Assembly: GCA_002422225.1 (NCBI GenBank)
Contig: DITX01000016.1
Coordinates: 1,875 to 8,021 of the forward strand
DNA from: Gammaproteobacteria bacterium UBA6173
GTDB taxonomy: Bacteria > Pseudomonadota > Gammaproteobacteria > Pseudomonadales > Pseudohongiellaceae
Direction of reading: 5' to 3'
Length of the DNA stretch: 6,147 nucleotides
A program made the position numbers and the translations under genes. This document shows positions 1 through 5,653 of this stretch, one piece after another. Below the pieces are notes generated by a model. It was not told the DNA's origin. It saw only the letters and a list, made by a program, of their open reading frames with translations, and ran no database searches. Numbering within the stretch: the first letter of the stretch is position 1; each line of letters starts with the position of its first letter.

Positions 1-44
1 GGGGCATTTACACCCTTGATGTGCAAAGAGGCAACACAGACAAG
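1..44 (+). other. Short leader upstream of ftsB
   Basis: These bases precede the preferred ftsB start. They contain an AGAGG purine run at 27-31, 13 bases before the ATG at 45, which is a rather distant ribosome binding site. No promoter can be recognised because the window cuts in here. In many gammaproteobacteria the gene upstream is eno, but the few codons readable here do not match an enolase C-terminus. Confidence 0.4.
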
Positions 45-314
45 ATGAAAGCACTGCTGGCAGGATTGGTCGTTGTGCTATTACTTCTGCAGTGGCGACT
101 CTGGGCCGGCGAGGGTGGCGTGTCGGAGTTACGCCAGCTGGAACAACAGCTGGCGGCTCAACAGGCTGAAAATGAGGCGCTGCGTTTGCGCAATAAGATG
201 CTTGAAAACGAAGTGCTGGATTTGAAGACCGGCCTCGATGCGATCGAAGAACGTGCACGTTCAGACCTGGGTATGACCCGGGAAGATGAAATTTTCTATA
301 GAGTGATTGAATAG
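45..314 (+). CDS. ftsB: Cell division protein FtsB
   Basis: FtsB is a small bitopic inner-membrane protein that forms the FtsQLB complex and helps activate septal peptidoglycan synthesis by FtsWI. From the ATG at 45 the product has 89 residues (E. coli has 103). It shows one N-terminal membrane segment (about residues 3-20), a coiled coil rich in Gln, Glu and Leu (about 27-62), and the conserved periplasmic block with EERARSDLGMTR (68-79) and FYR (84-86), closely matching the E. coli EERAR and FYR signature. The C-terminal tail after FYR is short. The frame stays open to a GTG at 21 and beyond, but the ATG puts the membrane helix directly at the N-terminus as in the family. It is the first gene of the compact run, and its TAG stop shares one base with the ispD start, suggesting translational coupling. 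The product is very likely; the exact start is less certain. Confidence 0.93.
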   Translation: MKALLAGLVVVLLLLQWRLWAGEGGVSELRQLEQQLAAQQAENEALRLRNKMLENEVLDLKTGLDAIEERARSDLGMTREDEIFYRVIE

Positions 315-1057
315 TGCTTTACGCAATCATTCCGGCAGCTGGTATTGGCAGCCGTATGCGCTCCCATATCCCCAAACAATATTTGCCTTTGTGTGGCAGC
401 ACAGTACTGCTGCATTCCATTCGGGCCCTGCTGGCATTGCCCGAGGTTGCTCGGCTGGTGATTGCTTTGAATCCGGTAGATCCATGGTGGCCACAAACCT
501 GTGGCCAGTTATCTGACAGTGAATTGCAGCGTATTGTGACCTGTGAAGGCGGCGCCGAACGTTGGCAGTCGGTGCAGTCGGCTTTGCAATTGATCAGCGA
601 ACAATCACAGCAAACTGACTGGGTGCTGGTACACGATGCTGTGCGCCCCTGCGTGCGAGAGCAGGATTTACGCGCCTTGCTGGATTATTGTGGCGCTGCG
701 GGAGTATCAACGTCCGGTGCCTTATTGGCGACCCCTGTGTCCGATACACTCAAGCGCGCCGCTGTTGATGGCAGCGTACAGACCACTGTGGATCGCAGTC
801 AGTTGTGGGCGGCCTGCACACCCCAGATGTTCAGAGTTGAGGAGCTGCTGGCCGCTCTGAATCAGTGTGCGCAGTCCGGTATCACGATGACAGATGAGTC
901 TTCCGCGATCGAAAATGTTGGTGGTGCTGGTGGAAAAGTTCAGCTGATTCCTTGTCATAAAGACAATATTAAAATTACCTACCCCGAAGACTTGCAGCTG
1001 GCTGAATGGATTCTGCAAGCCCGTCTGCCTTCGTCCTTTTTGTCCGCTGGAGCATAA
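314..1057 (+). CDS. ispD: 2-C-methyl-D-erythritol 4-phosphate cytidylyltransferase
   Basis: IspD is a cytosolic enzyme that transfers CMP from CTP to 2-C-methyl-D-erythritol 4-phosphate, the third step of the MEP route to IPP and DMAPP. At 247 residues it is normal for the family. The N-terminal nucleotide-binding loop PAAGIGSRM (7-15) is followed by PKQY (20-23), giving Arg14 and Lys21 for CTP. Other landmarks are ERWQSV (82-87), VHDAVRP (106-112, metal-binding Asp108), TVDRSQLW (158-165), MTDESSAIE (192-200) and the substrate-side Lys220 in KITYPEDL. The start is GTG: an in-frame TGA at 308-310 excludes anything upstream, and no other start lies before the loop. AGAG at 300-303 is a plausible ribosome binding site 10 bases away. 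It is separate from ispF here, not fused as in some alphaproteobacteria, and follows ftsB with a one-base overlap. Confidence 0.97.
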   Translation: MLYAIIPAAGIGSRMRSHIPKQYLPLCGSTVLLHSIRALLALPEVARLVIALNPVDPWWPQTCGQLSDSELQRIVTCEGGAERWQSVQSALQLISEQSQQTDWVLVHDAVRPCVREQDLRALLDYCGAAGVSTSGALLATPVSDTLKRAAVDGSVQTTVDRSQLWAACTPQMFRVEELLAALNQCAQSGITMTDESSAIENVGGAGGKVQLIPCHKDNIKITYPEDLQLAEWILQARLPSSFLSAGA

Positions 1058-1064
1058 CAACAGC

Positions 1065-1550
1065 ATGCAACTTCGTATTGGCCATGGTTATGATGCTCAC
1101 CGATTTGCCGAAACCTCGGATAATCGCCCCTTGATACTCGGTGGTATTGAAGTGCCCCATGACCGGGGCTTATTGGCACATTCAGATGGTGATGCGCTGA
1201 TTCATGCCTTGTGTGATGCCTTGTTAGGCGCGCTGGCGCTGGGGGATATTGGACGCCATTTTCCGGATACCGATCAGGCCTACAAAAATGTCGACAGTGC
1301 AAATTTGTTAATACATGTGATGGGCCTGATCAAGGCGCAAGGCTGGTCGGTGGTGAATGCCGATATGACAATACTGGCGCAGTCTCCAAAAATGTCTCCA
1401 CATATCAATAAAATGCGCGCACGTCTTGCAAAATTGCTGGAGGTTGATATGGGCGCTGTGAACGTCAAGGCATCCACCACAGAGGGCATGGGATTTGTGG
1501 GGCGTAAAGAAGGTTTGGAAACCCATGCTGTGGTTTTACTAAGCCAGTGA
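1065..1550 (+). CDS. ispF: 2-C-methyl-D-erythritol 2,4-cyclodiphosphate synthase
   Basis: IspF cyclises CDP-methylerythritol 2-phosphate to the 2,4-cyclodiphosphate with release of CMP, the fifth MEP-pathway step. It works as a homotrimer with a metal site at each subunit interface. The 161 residues match the E. coli length of 159. The N-terminal IGHGYDAHRF (5-14) supplies metal ligands Asp10 and His12. The family signature AHSDGDALIHALCDALLG (38-55) contains His39 and the third metal ligand His47. FPDTD (66-70), LAQSPKM (104-110) and the C-terminal VNVKASTTEGMGF (132-144) are also canonical. Only 7 bases separate it from ispD. TGGAG at 1048-1052, 12 bases before the ATG, is a modest ribosome binding site. 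The end overlaps truD by four bases. Nothing unusual was seen. Confidence 0.98.
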   Translation: MQLRIGHGYDAHRFAETSDNRPLILGGIEVPHDRGLLAHSDGDALIHALCDALLGALALGDIGRHFPDTDQAYKNVDSANLLIHVMGLIKAQGWSVVNADMTILAQSPKMSPHINKMRARLAKLLEVDMGAVNVKASTTEGMGFVGRKEGLETHAVVLLSQ

Positions 1551-2608
1551 ACCTCACTCGAACCCGGCCAGTGCCATTGCGTGCGACTTTCAAACTGCAG
1601 CCGCAAGACTTTATGGTTGATGAACACCTTGGTTTTGACTGCTCTGGTGAGGGCGAGCACGTCTGGGTGTTGATCCGCAAAACTGGCATCAATACCGTGG
1701 AAGCTGCACAACGACTGGCACGCGCTGCCGGAATCAGCCTAAAAGATGTCAGCTGGTCAGGATTAAAAGATCGCCACGGTGTGTGCCGGCAATGGCTGAG
1801 TCTGCACATGCCCGGCCGAGCGACACCGGATTTTGCATCGGTGCTGTCGGACGAGCTACACATCGAGCGTTTAGAGCGCAATAGTCGCAAATTGCGTCGG
1901 GGCAGCCATCGTAGCAATGCCTTTGTGATCCGATTGCGACATCTGACACCACTGTCCGATACGCTTGATATGACTCAGGCGCTGACCGCACTGGAGTCCG
2001 CGCTTGCACAGATTCAGCAACAAGGTGTACCCAATTATTTTGGTGAACAGCGCTTTGGTTTTGACAATATCAACAAAGCACAGGCGTGGTTCAGCCGTCA
2101 GTATCGTCCTCAGAACACCACCGAGCGTGGGCTGTTGTTATCCGCCGCGCGCGCTGCCATTTTTAATGCGGTGTTGAGCGAGCGCGTCGGCGCTGGCACC
2201 TGGAATCACTACCTTGACGGCGATGTCATGAACCTCGCGGGCAGTGCCAGTGTGTTTGTACCCGACGCAGATGATGAACACGTTGCGCAGCGCATCGCGA
2301 TCATGGACATTCATCCGACCGGCCCGATGTGGGGGCGCTCGACCGCGCGTTCGCCATGCCCACAAGCGGCGTGTGCTGAATTGGAACAAGGTGTCGCTGA
2401 AGGTTTTGCTGGTCTGACCAAGGGACTCGTGCAGCACCAGGTCGACGCCAGTCGGCGCAGTTTGCGTTTGCCGGTTCAGGCATTACACTATCGACTTTTA
2501 GAAAACCAATCCCCAACGGGGCCTGATCTGGAGTTGTCTTTTGAACTGCCTTCGGGCAGTTATGCAACTGCCGTTCTGCATGATCTGATTGAGTATCAAA
2601 GCCTGTGA
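1547..2608 (+). CDS. truD: tRNA pseudouridine(13) synthase TruD
   Basis: TruD isomerises uridine 13 to pseudouridine in tRNA-Glu and forms its own pseudouridine synthase family. The 353 residues match the E. coli length of 349. Visible landmarks in order are GEGEHVWV (34-41), the catalytic motif SGLKDRHGV (71-79) with nucleophile Asp75, GVPNYFGEQRFG (160-171), SAARAAIFN (199-207), and the C-terminal SLRLPV (305-310) and PSGSYAT (335-341) motifs. The start is GTG inside the ispF stop (GTGA, four-base overlap). An in-frame TAA at 1505-1507 and the lack of other start codons after it make this GTG the natural choice, although no strong Shine-Dalgarno precedes it, so reinitiation after ispF is likely. 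The stop in turn overlaps the pcm start. In most relatives surE follows directly; here it does not. Confidence 0.97.
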   Translation: MNLTRTRPVPLRATFKLQPQDFMVDEHLGFDCSGEGEHVWVLIRKTGINTVEAAQRLARAAGISLKDVSWSGLKDRHGVCRQWLSLHMPGRATPDFASVLSDELHIERLERNSRKLRRGSHRSNAFVIRLRHLTPLSDTLDMTQALTALESALAQIQQQGVPNYFGEQRFGFDNINKAQAWFSRQYRPQNTTERGLLLSAARAAIFNAVLSERVGAGTWNHYLDGDVMNLAGSASVFVPDADDEHVAQRIAIMDIHPTGPMWGRSTARSPCPQAACAELEQGVAEGFAGLTKGLVQHQVDASRRSLRLPVQALHYRLLENQSPTGPDLELSFELPSGSYATAVLHDLIEYQSL

Positions 2609-3291
2609 ATACACCCAATCTTGCCGGTATAGGCATGACCTCGCAACGCACCCGGGAGCGCATGATTGCGTCATTGCTGGATAAGGGCATCAAAAACTGG
2701 GCCGTTCTGGATGTGATGAGAACGATCCCCCGGCATGTGTTTCTGGATGAAGCCCTGGCAACGCGGGCTTATGAAGACACGGCGTTACCCATCGGCTTTA
2801 ATCAGACAATTTCTCAGCCTTATGTGGTAGCGCGCATGACGGAGGCCGCATTAGGGCCGCGTGTCCCTGAGCAGGGCAAGGTGCCCAGAGTGTTGGAGAT
2901 TGGTACCGGTTGCGGTTATCAGACCGCGGTGATTGCACAATTTGCCGAACGGGTCTGGACAGTTGAGCGTATTCAGCCTTTGCTGGAAAGGGCGCGTAAA
3001 CATCTGTCGCTGGTCGGGGTGCGCAATGTACGGTTTAAACATGATGATGGCAGTCTGGGCTGGGCAGACAATGCACCCTTTGACATCATTATTGCAGCGG
3101 CAGCACCTCAGCAAGTACCGGCAGAATTGTTGAATCAGCTGGCGGAGGGCGGTCGCCTGGTCATACCAGTAGGCACAGAGCGCGGCGGACAAGAACTGCT
3201 ATTGATTGAAAGAACCGGCAATGAATTTTCCAGTCGTGTGCTGGAAGCGGTGAATTTTGTACCACTGTATGTAGGACAGGTGCAGTACTGA
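2605..3291 (+). CDS. pcm: Protein-L-isoaspartate O-methyltransferase
   Basis: Pcm methylates L-isoaspartyl residues formed by deamidation or isomerisation in ageing proteins, using S-adenosylmethionine, so that they can revert to aspartate. It is a cytosolic repair enzyme important in stationary phase. The 228 residues are slightly longer than E. coli's 208. Motifs seen are the family-specific NQTISQPYVVARM (66-78), the SAM-binding VLEIGTGCGYQTA (96-108), VERI (120-123), APFDIIIAAAAP (157-168), EGGRLVIPVG (181-190) and the terminal FVPL (218-221). The start is GTG, overlapping the truD stop as GTGA. An internal ATG at 2635 (residue 11) is an alternative that would bring the N-terminus nearer to the E. 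coli length. The stop overlaps the next ATG by one base. In relatives surE precedes pcm, but no surE remnant is present here. Confidence 0.96.
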   Translation: MNTPNLAGIGMTSQRTRERMIASLLDKGIKNWAVLDVMRTIPRHVFLDEALATRAYEDTALPIGFNQTISQPYVVARMTEAALGPRVPEQGKVPRVLEIGTGCGYQTAVIAQFAERVWTVERIQPLLERARKHLSLVGVRNVRFKHDDGSLGWADNAPFDIIIAAAAPQQVPAELLNQLAEGGRLVIPVGTERGGQELLLIERTGNEFSSRVLEAVNFVPLYVGQVQY

Positions 3292-4196
3292 TGAATGCCA
3301 GAGACAGGATTATTTTGTTTTTGAAAGGGATGGCAATTGGCATTGCAGATTCCGTGCCCGGCGTCTCTGGTGGCACCATTGCGGTGATCAGTGGTATCTA
3401 TGAGCAATTGTTAAGTGCGCTGCGCAGCTGCAATCCGATGGCATTAAAAGTACTGTACCAGCATGGATTCAAGGCATTCTGGCGCAGCATCAATGGCAGC
3501 TTTTTGTTAACACTGGGGCTGGGTATTCTGGGCAGTCTGGTGTTGATGGCCAATACGGTGCTTTACCTGCTGGCCAATCATTTTATGTTGGTAATGGCGT
3601 TTTTTCTGGGTCTGGTGCTGGCGTCCTGTGTCTTGTTGTACCGTGAGATGGGTGCGATCAGCGTGATCAAAACCTTGATATTCCTACTCGGGTTCACGCT
3701 GACCGCTTTGACGGCTGTGATTAATCCGGCCGCGGGCAGTACTTCGCTGCTTTACCTGTTTTTCTGTGGCGCGATTGCCATTTGTGCCATGATTCTGCCC
3801 GGTATTTCCGGTGCGTTTATTCTGATTCTGCTGGGCGTCTACGAGTACGTGCTGGATGCGTTGCGCGGTCTGCAACTGGATGTGGTGCTCGTGTTTGCGG
3901 CGGGTTGCGCGATTGGCCTGTTGTCATTTGCGCATGTGCTGACTTTGATGTTTTTTTATTATCGTCAGGCAACCTATGCGTTTCTTGTGGGTATGCTGGC
4001 GGCGTCGGTTGTCGTATTGTGGCCCTGGCGATTATCCACAGAACCGGGTGCGGGTCTGGGCATGATGCCTTGGACATACTCAGAACTGACGGGCAATAGC
4101 GCGATGATTCCCTCGGTCTTGGTCTGTGCCTTGACTGGTTTTGTAGTGATAATGCTGTTTGCTGCAACCGTATCGCGATTGACCCGTAACCAATAA
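3291..4196 (+). CDS. DUF368 membrane protein, putative undecaprenyl-phosphate translocase
   Basis: This is a 301-residue polytopic inner-membrane protein of the DUF368 family (PF04018). DUF368 members (called PopT in Vibrio cholerae work) have been shown to recycle undecaprenyl phosphate, the lipid carrier for peptidoglycan and surface glycans, to the cytoplasmic face. The sequence shows about eight hydrophobic segments and two similar re-entrant motifs, VPGVSGGT (22-29) and LPGISGAF (169-176). Each is followed by a similar stretch ending GIYE (35-38) or GVYE (182-185), the internal duplication typical of the family. The ATG overlaps the pcm TGA (TGATG); AGG at 3278-3280 is a possible ribosome binding site. 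A gene here, between pcm and nlpD, is not part of the E. coli arrangement. Its neighbours ispD, ispF, ftsB and nlpD fit a lipid-carrier and septal-wall role. Family assignment is firm; activity is inferred from homologues. Confidence 0.9.
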   Translation: MNARDRIILFLKGMAIGIADSVPGVSGGTIAVISGIYEQLLSALRSCNPMALKVLYQHGFKAFWRSINGSFLLTLGLGILGSLVLMANTVLYLLANHFMLVMAFFLGLVLASCVLLYREMGAISVIKTLIFLLGFTLTALTAVINPAAGSTSLLYLFFCGAIAICAMILPGISGAFILILLGVYEYVLDALRGLQLDVVLVFAAGCAIGLLSFAHVLTLMFFYYRQATYAFLVGMLAASVVVLWPWRLSTEPGAGLGMMPWTYSELTGNSAMIPSVLVCALTGFVVIMLFAATVSRLTRNQ

Positions 4197-4203
4197 GCGT
4201 TTG

Positions 4204-4231
4204 AGCGCGGTGAGTTCAGATTCACCGCGCT
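4204..4231 (+). terminator. Strong hairpin between the DUF368 gene and nlpD
   Basis: A perfect 10-bp inverted repeat (4204-4213 with 4222-4231, GC-rich, 8-base loop) begins 7 bases after the DUF368 stop. A run of six T (4244-4249) follows, but only after a 12-base gap, so this is not a textbook intrinsic terminator. It may be a weak or partial terminator, or an mRNA 3'-end stabiliser that separates the upstream operon from nlpD-rpoS. Confidence 0.45.
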
Positions 4232-4249
4232 AGTCATCCAAGGTTTTTT

Positions 4250-4256
4250 GAAGAGG
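4250..4256 (+). promoter_or_regulatory. Ribosome binding site of nlpD
   Basis: GAAGAGG lies 6 bases before the ATG at 4263 and is one of the best Shine-Dalgarno matches in the window. It decides in favour of the longer NlpD start over the internal ATG at 4320, which has only a weak GAG 10 bases upstream. Confidence 0.6.
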
Positions 4257-4262
4257 CGTTAA

Positions 4263-5465
4263 ATGAAAAAGTTTGGCGACGACGTTGTGTCATCTGATTT
4301 TACTGCGAGTTGCACTGTTATGCGCTCTCCCTGGTTGATGGCGTCTTTGGTATTGGTGCTGGCCAGTTGTGCCAGCGACTATCAGGCGCCATTGGATGAT
4401 CGCAGCAGCCGACTCGAGCGTGAAGCCCCGCTGATAGTCGTTGATGGTCAAACGGTACCTGCCACCACGCGGGCGCCTGTTGTCACAAGCGCTGGTTCAG
4501 GCTCTGGCAGCACAACGGCTGCGCCGGCAGCGGTAGGGTCCGCAGCAACCGTTGTGCGACCCATTGCAACGGGAACGGGTGTTAGTAGAGCAAACGTGAC
4601 GCGATCCCCGGCGGTGAGTGAGTCGCCTGCGCCCACCCAAGCGCCCGCTCATACCAGTCAGCCGGGTTTGAATCAGTCTTCAGCCGCTGGTAATCAAGCG
4701 GCCGTTCAAGTCCCGGCTCAGAATCGTACAACGGCGCCCGCTCAGATTCCTGCTCAGTCACCAGCACCAGCACCAGCACCAGCACCAGCACCAGCACCAG
4801 CACCAGCAGGCGCTGTGCATGTGGTTGCGCAGGGCGATACCCTGTATTCAATTGCCTTTGCACATAATATGGATGTACGCAGTCTGGCGGTGGCCAACAA
4901 TCTGGCGACGCCCTACACCATTTATCCAGGACAACGTCTGAGCCTGAGTGCAAGCGGGGTATCTGCAGCTGCCATCGATGCTGTGTCGCAAATTCCCGCG
5001 GCACCCGCAGGCGAAACTGCACCAGACACCGGTCGTCGACCACAGGCTGCTATCGATGCGCGTCGTACCGGTAGTGTCAATACCCGGCAGGTAGAGGGTG
5101 TCAGCTGGCAATGGCCTGCGGATGGACGCTTGCTCAGTACGTTTTCTGAGACCGGCGCCGCACGCGGTATTGATATCGCTGGCATCAGCGGACAAGCCGT
5201 ATACGCGGCGGCCGACGGCGATGTTGTGTACGCCGGCAGCGGTATTCAGGGTGCCGGTAATCTGGTGATTGTGCGCCACAATGATCGGTATCTCAGTGCC
5301 TATATGCACAATAGCACTATGGTGGTCCGAGAAGGCGATCAAGTCAGAGCAGGTGATAAGATTGCTGAGATGGGGGCCGGTACCAATGGTCGGGATATGC
5401 TGCATTTTGAAGTGCGTGTTGACGGCAAACCAGTTGATCCGGTGCGCTATTTGCCAAATCGTTAA
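4263..5465 (+). CDS. nlpD: Outer-membrane lipoprotein NlpD, LysM/LytM amidase activator
   Basis: NlpD activates the periplasmic amidase AmiC, which splits septal peptidoglycan during cell separation. At 400 residues it is slightly longer than E. coli's 379. A hydrophobic segment (about 22-34) ends in a lipobox, LASC, with lipidated Cys36; the next residue is Ala, not Asp, consistent with Lol sorting to the outer membrane. A long Pro/Ala/Thr/Gln-rich linker (about 60-184) includes (Pro-Ala)8 at 167-182. LysM spans about 185-229 (QGDTLYSIA at 190-198) and the M23/LytM domain about 282-398 (GIDIAG at 302-307, YLPNR at the end). The LytM metal site is degenerate: the first His of HxxxD is Ala300 and the first His of HxH is Met379, while Asp304, His349 and His381 remain, so an activator rather than a hydrolase. 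Nineteen residues precede Met20, which alone would give a compact signal peptide; the better ribosome binding site favours 4263. rpoS follows, as in relatives. Confidence 0.95.
   Translation: MKKFGDDVVSSDFTASCTVMRSPWLMASLVLVLASCASDYQAPLDDRSSRLEREAPLIVVDGQTVPATTRAPVVTSAGSGSGSTTAAPAAVGSAATVVRPIATGTGVSRANVTRSPAVSESPAPTQAPAHTSQPGLNQSSAAGNQAAVQVPAQNRTTAPAQIPAQSPAPAPAPAPAPAPAPAGAVHVVAQGDTLYSIAFAHNMDVRSLAVANNLATPYTIYPGQRLSLSASGVSAAAIDAVSQIPAAPAGETAPDTGRRPQAAIDARRTGSVNTRQVEGVSWQWPADGRLLSTFSETGAARGIDIAGISGQAVYAAADGDVVYAGSGIQGAGNLVIVRHNDRYLSAYMHNSTMVVREGDQVRAGDKIAEMGAGTNGRDMLHFEVRVDGKPVDPVRYLPNR
4761..4808 (+). repeat. (CCAGCA)8 microsatellite in nlpD
   Basis: Eight perfect copies of the hexamer CCAGCA lie in frame and encode (Pro-Ala)8, residues 167-182 of NlpD, just before the LysM domain. 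Exact identity at the DNA level, including third positions, points to recent expansion by slipped-strand replication. Because the unit is six bases, gain or loss changes linker length without shifting the frame. Confidence 0.97.
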
Positions 5466-5503
5466 TCGCCCGCGTTATTTTTTTTGATAGTTTCCTCAAA
5501 AAT

Positions 5504-5530
5504 TGTGCTGATTTTGTGAAAGACAGCACA
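5504..5530 (+). repeat. Inverted repeat between nlpD and rpoS
   Basis: A perfect 7-bp inverted repeat, TGTGCTG (5504-5510) with CAGCACA (5524-5530), spans a 13-base loop and is followed by only three T. It could form an RNA hairpin in transcripts reading from nlpD into rpoS. It is too weak to call a terminator with confidence, and no function is known. Confidence 0.35.
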
Positions 5531-5569
5531 TTTCTGGTATTTGACCTGCCCAATTCCGCTGTAGGGCTG

Positions 5570-5597
5570 CTGATTCCCGCATTTATCCTGTGATATT
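5570..5597 (+). promoter_or_regulatory. Candidate extended -10 promoter for rpoS
   Basis: TGT followed by GATATT (5589-5597) resembles an extended -10 element (TGn plus 4 of 6 matches to TATAAT). CTGATT at 5570-5575 is a weak -35 (3 of 6) with a 16-base spacer. The predicted start is near 5604, giving a leader of about 50 bases. In E. coli the main rpoS promoter lies inside nlpD, so this would be an additional or alternative start. The match is modest and unproven. Confidence 0.3.
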
Positions 5598-5652
5598 GTC
5601 TGATCGTTTTGTTAAGAACAGCCTATTTTCACTGGTAAGGATGATCAGACGA
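5596..5652 (+). promoter_or_regulatory. rpoS leader stem-loop burying the ribosome binding site
   Basis: Positions 5598-5605 (GTCTGATC) and 5643-5650 (GATCAGAC) are perfect inverted repeats. As RNA the pairing extends without interruption to 15 bp (5596-5610 with 5638-5652), four of the pairs being G-U, around a 27-base loop. The stem includes AAGG of the rpoS Shine-Dalgarno and ends two bases before the AUG at 5654. The loop carries three consecutive ARN triplets (5614-5622), a motif type bound by the Hfq distal face, and a U-rich patch. The layout resembles the self-inhibitory E. coli rpoS leader that sRNAs open; the mechanism here is inferred. Confidence 0.5.
5637..5641 (+). promoter_or_regulatory. 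Probable rpoS ribosome binding site
   Basis: AAGGA is the only good purine match upstream of the rpoS ATG at 5654. Its spacing of 12 bases is longer than optimal. Most of it lies in the right arm of the leader stem, so access to it may be regulated. Confidence 0.5.
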
Positions 5653-5653
5653 C

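Noticed and set aside
1..48. Possible end of an upstream gene in frame 1, with a TGA at 46-48 overlapping the ftsB ATG as ATGA.
   Set aside because: Only 15 codons are visible and they do not resemble the expected enolase C-terminus. The ftsB frame is open here too, so the overlap may be chance.
4859..4868. CATAAT at 4863-4868 inside nlpD as an internal rpoS promoter like that of E. coli.
   Set aside because: The -10 match is good (5 of 6), but no reasonable -35 is found at the right distance. An internal nlpD promoter remains possible but is not supported by sequence alone.
4448..5043. Long minus-strand open frames opposite nlpD, including one reading the CCAGCA tract as a Leu-Val repeat.
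   Set aside because: They mirror the biased composition of the nlpD linker, have no recognisable domain, and lack a ribosome binding site and context.
5466..5485. T8 tract (5478-5485) soon after the nlpD stop, suggesting an intrinsic terminator.
   Set aside because: The best stem before it is about 5 bp with a bulge and a tiny loop, so there is no convincing terminator hairpin. Termination here would also cut rpoS off from nlpD transcription.
5541..5567. TTGACC at 5541-5546 as a -35 element for rpoS.
   Set aside because: No acceptable -10 follows at 16-18 bases. The nearest candidate, TAGGGC, matches only 2 of 6 positions at a 15-base spacing.
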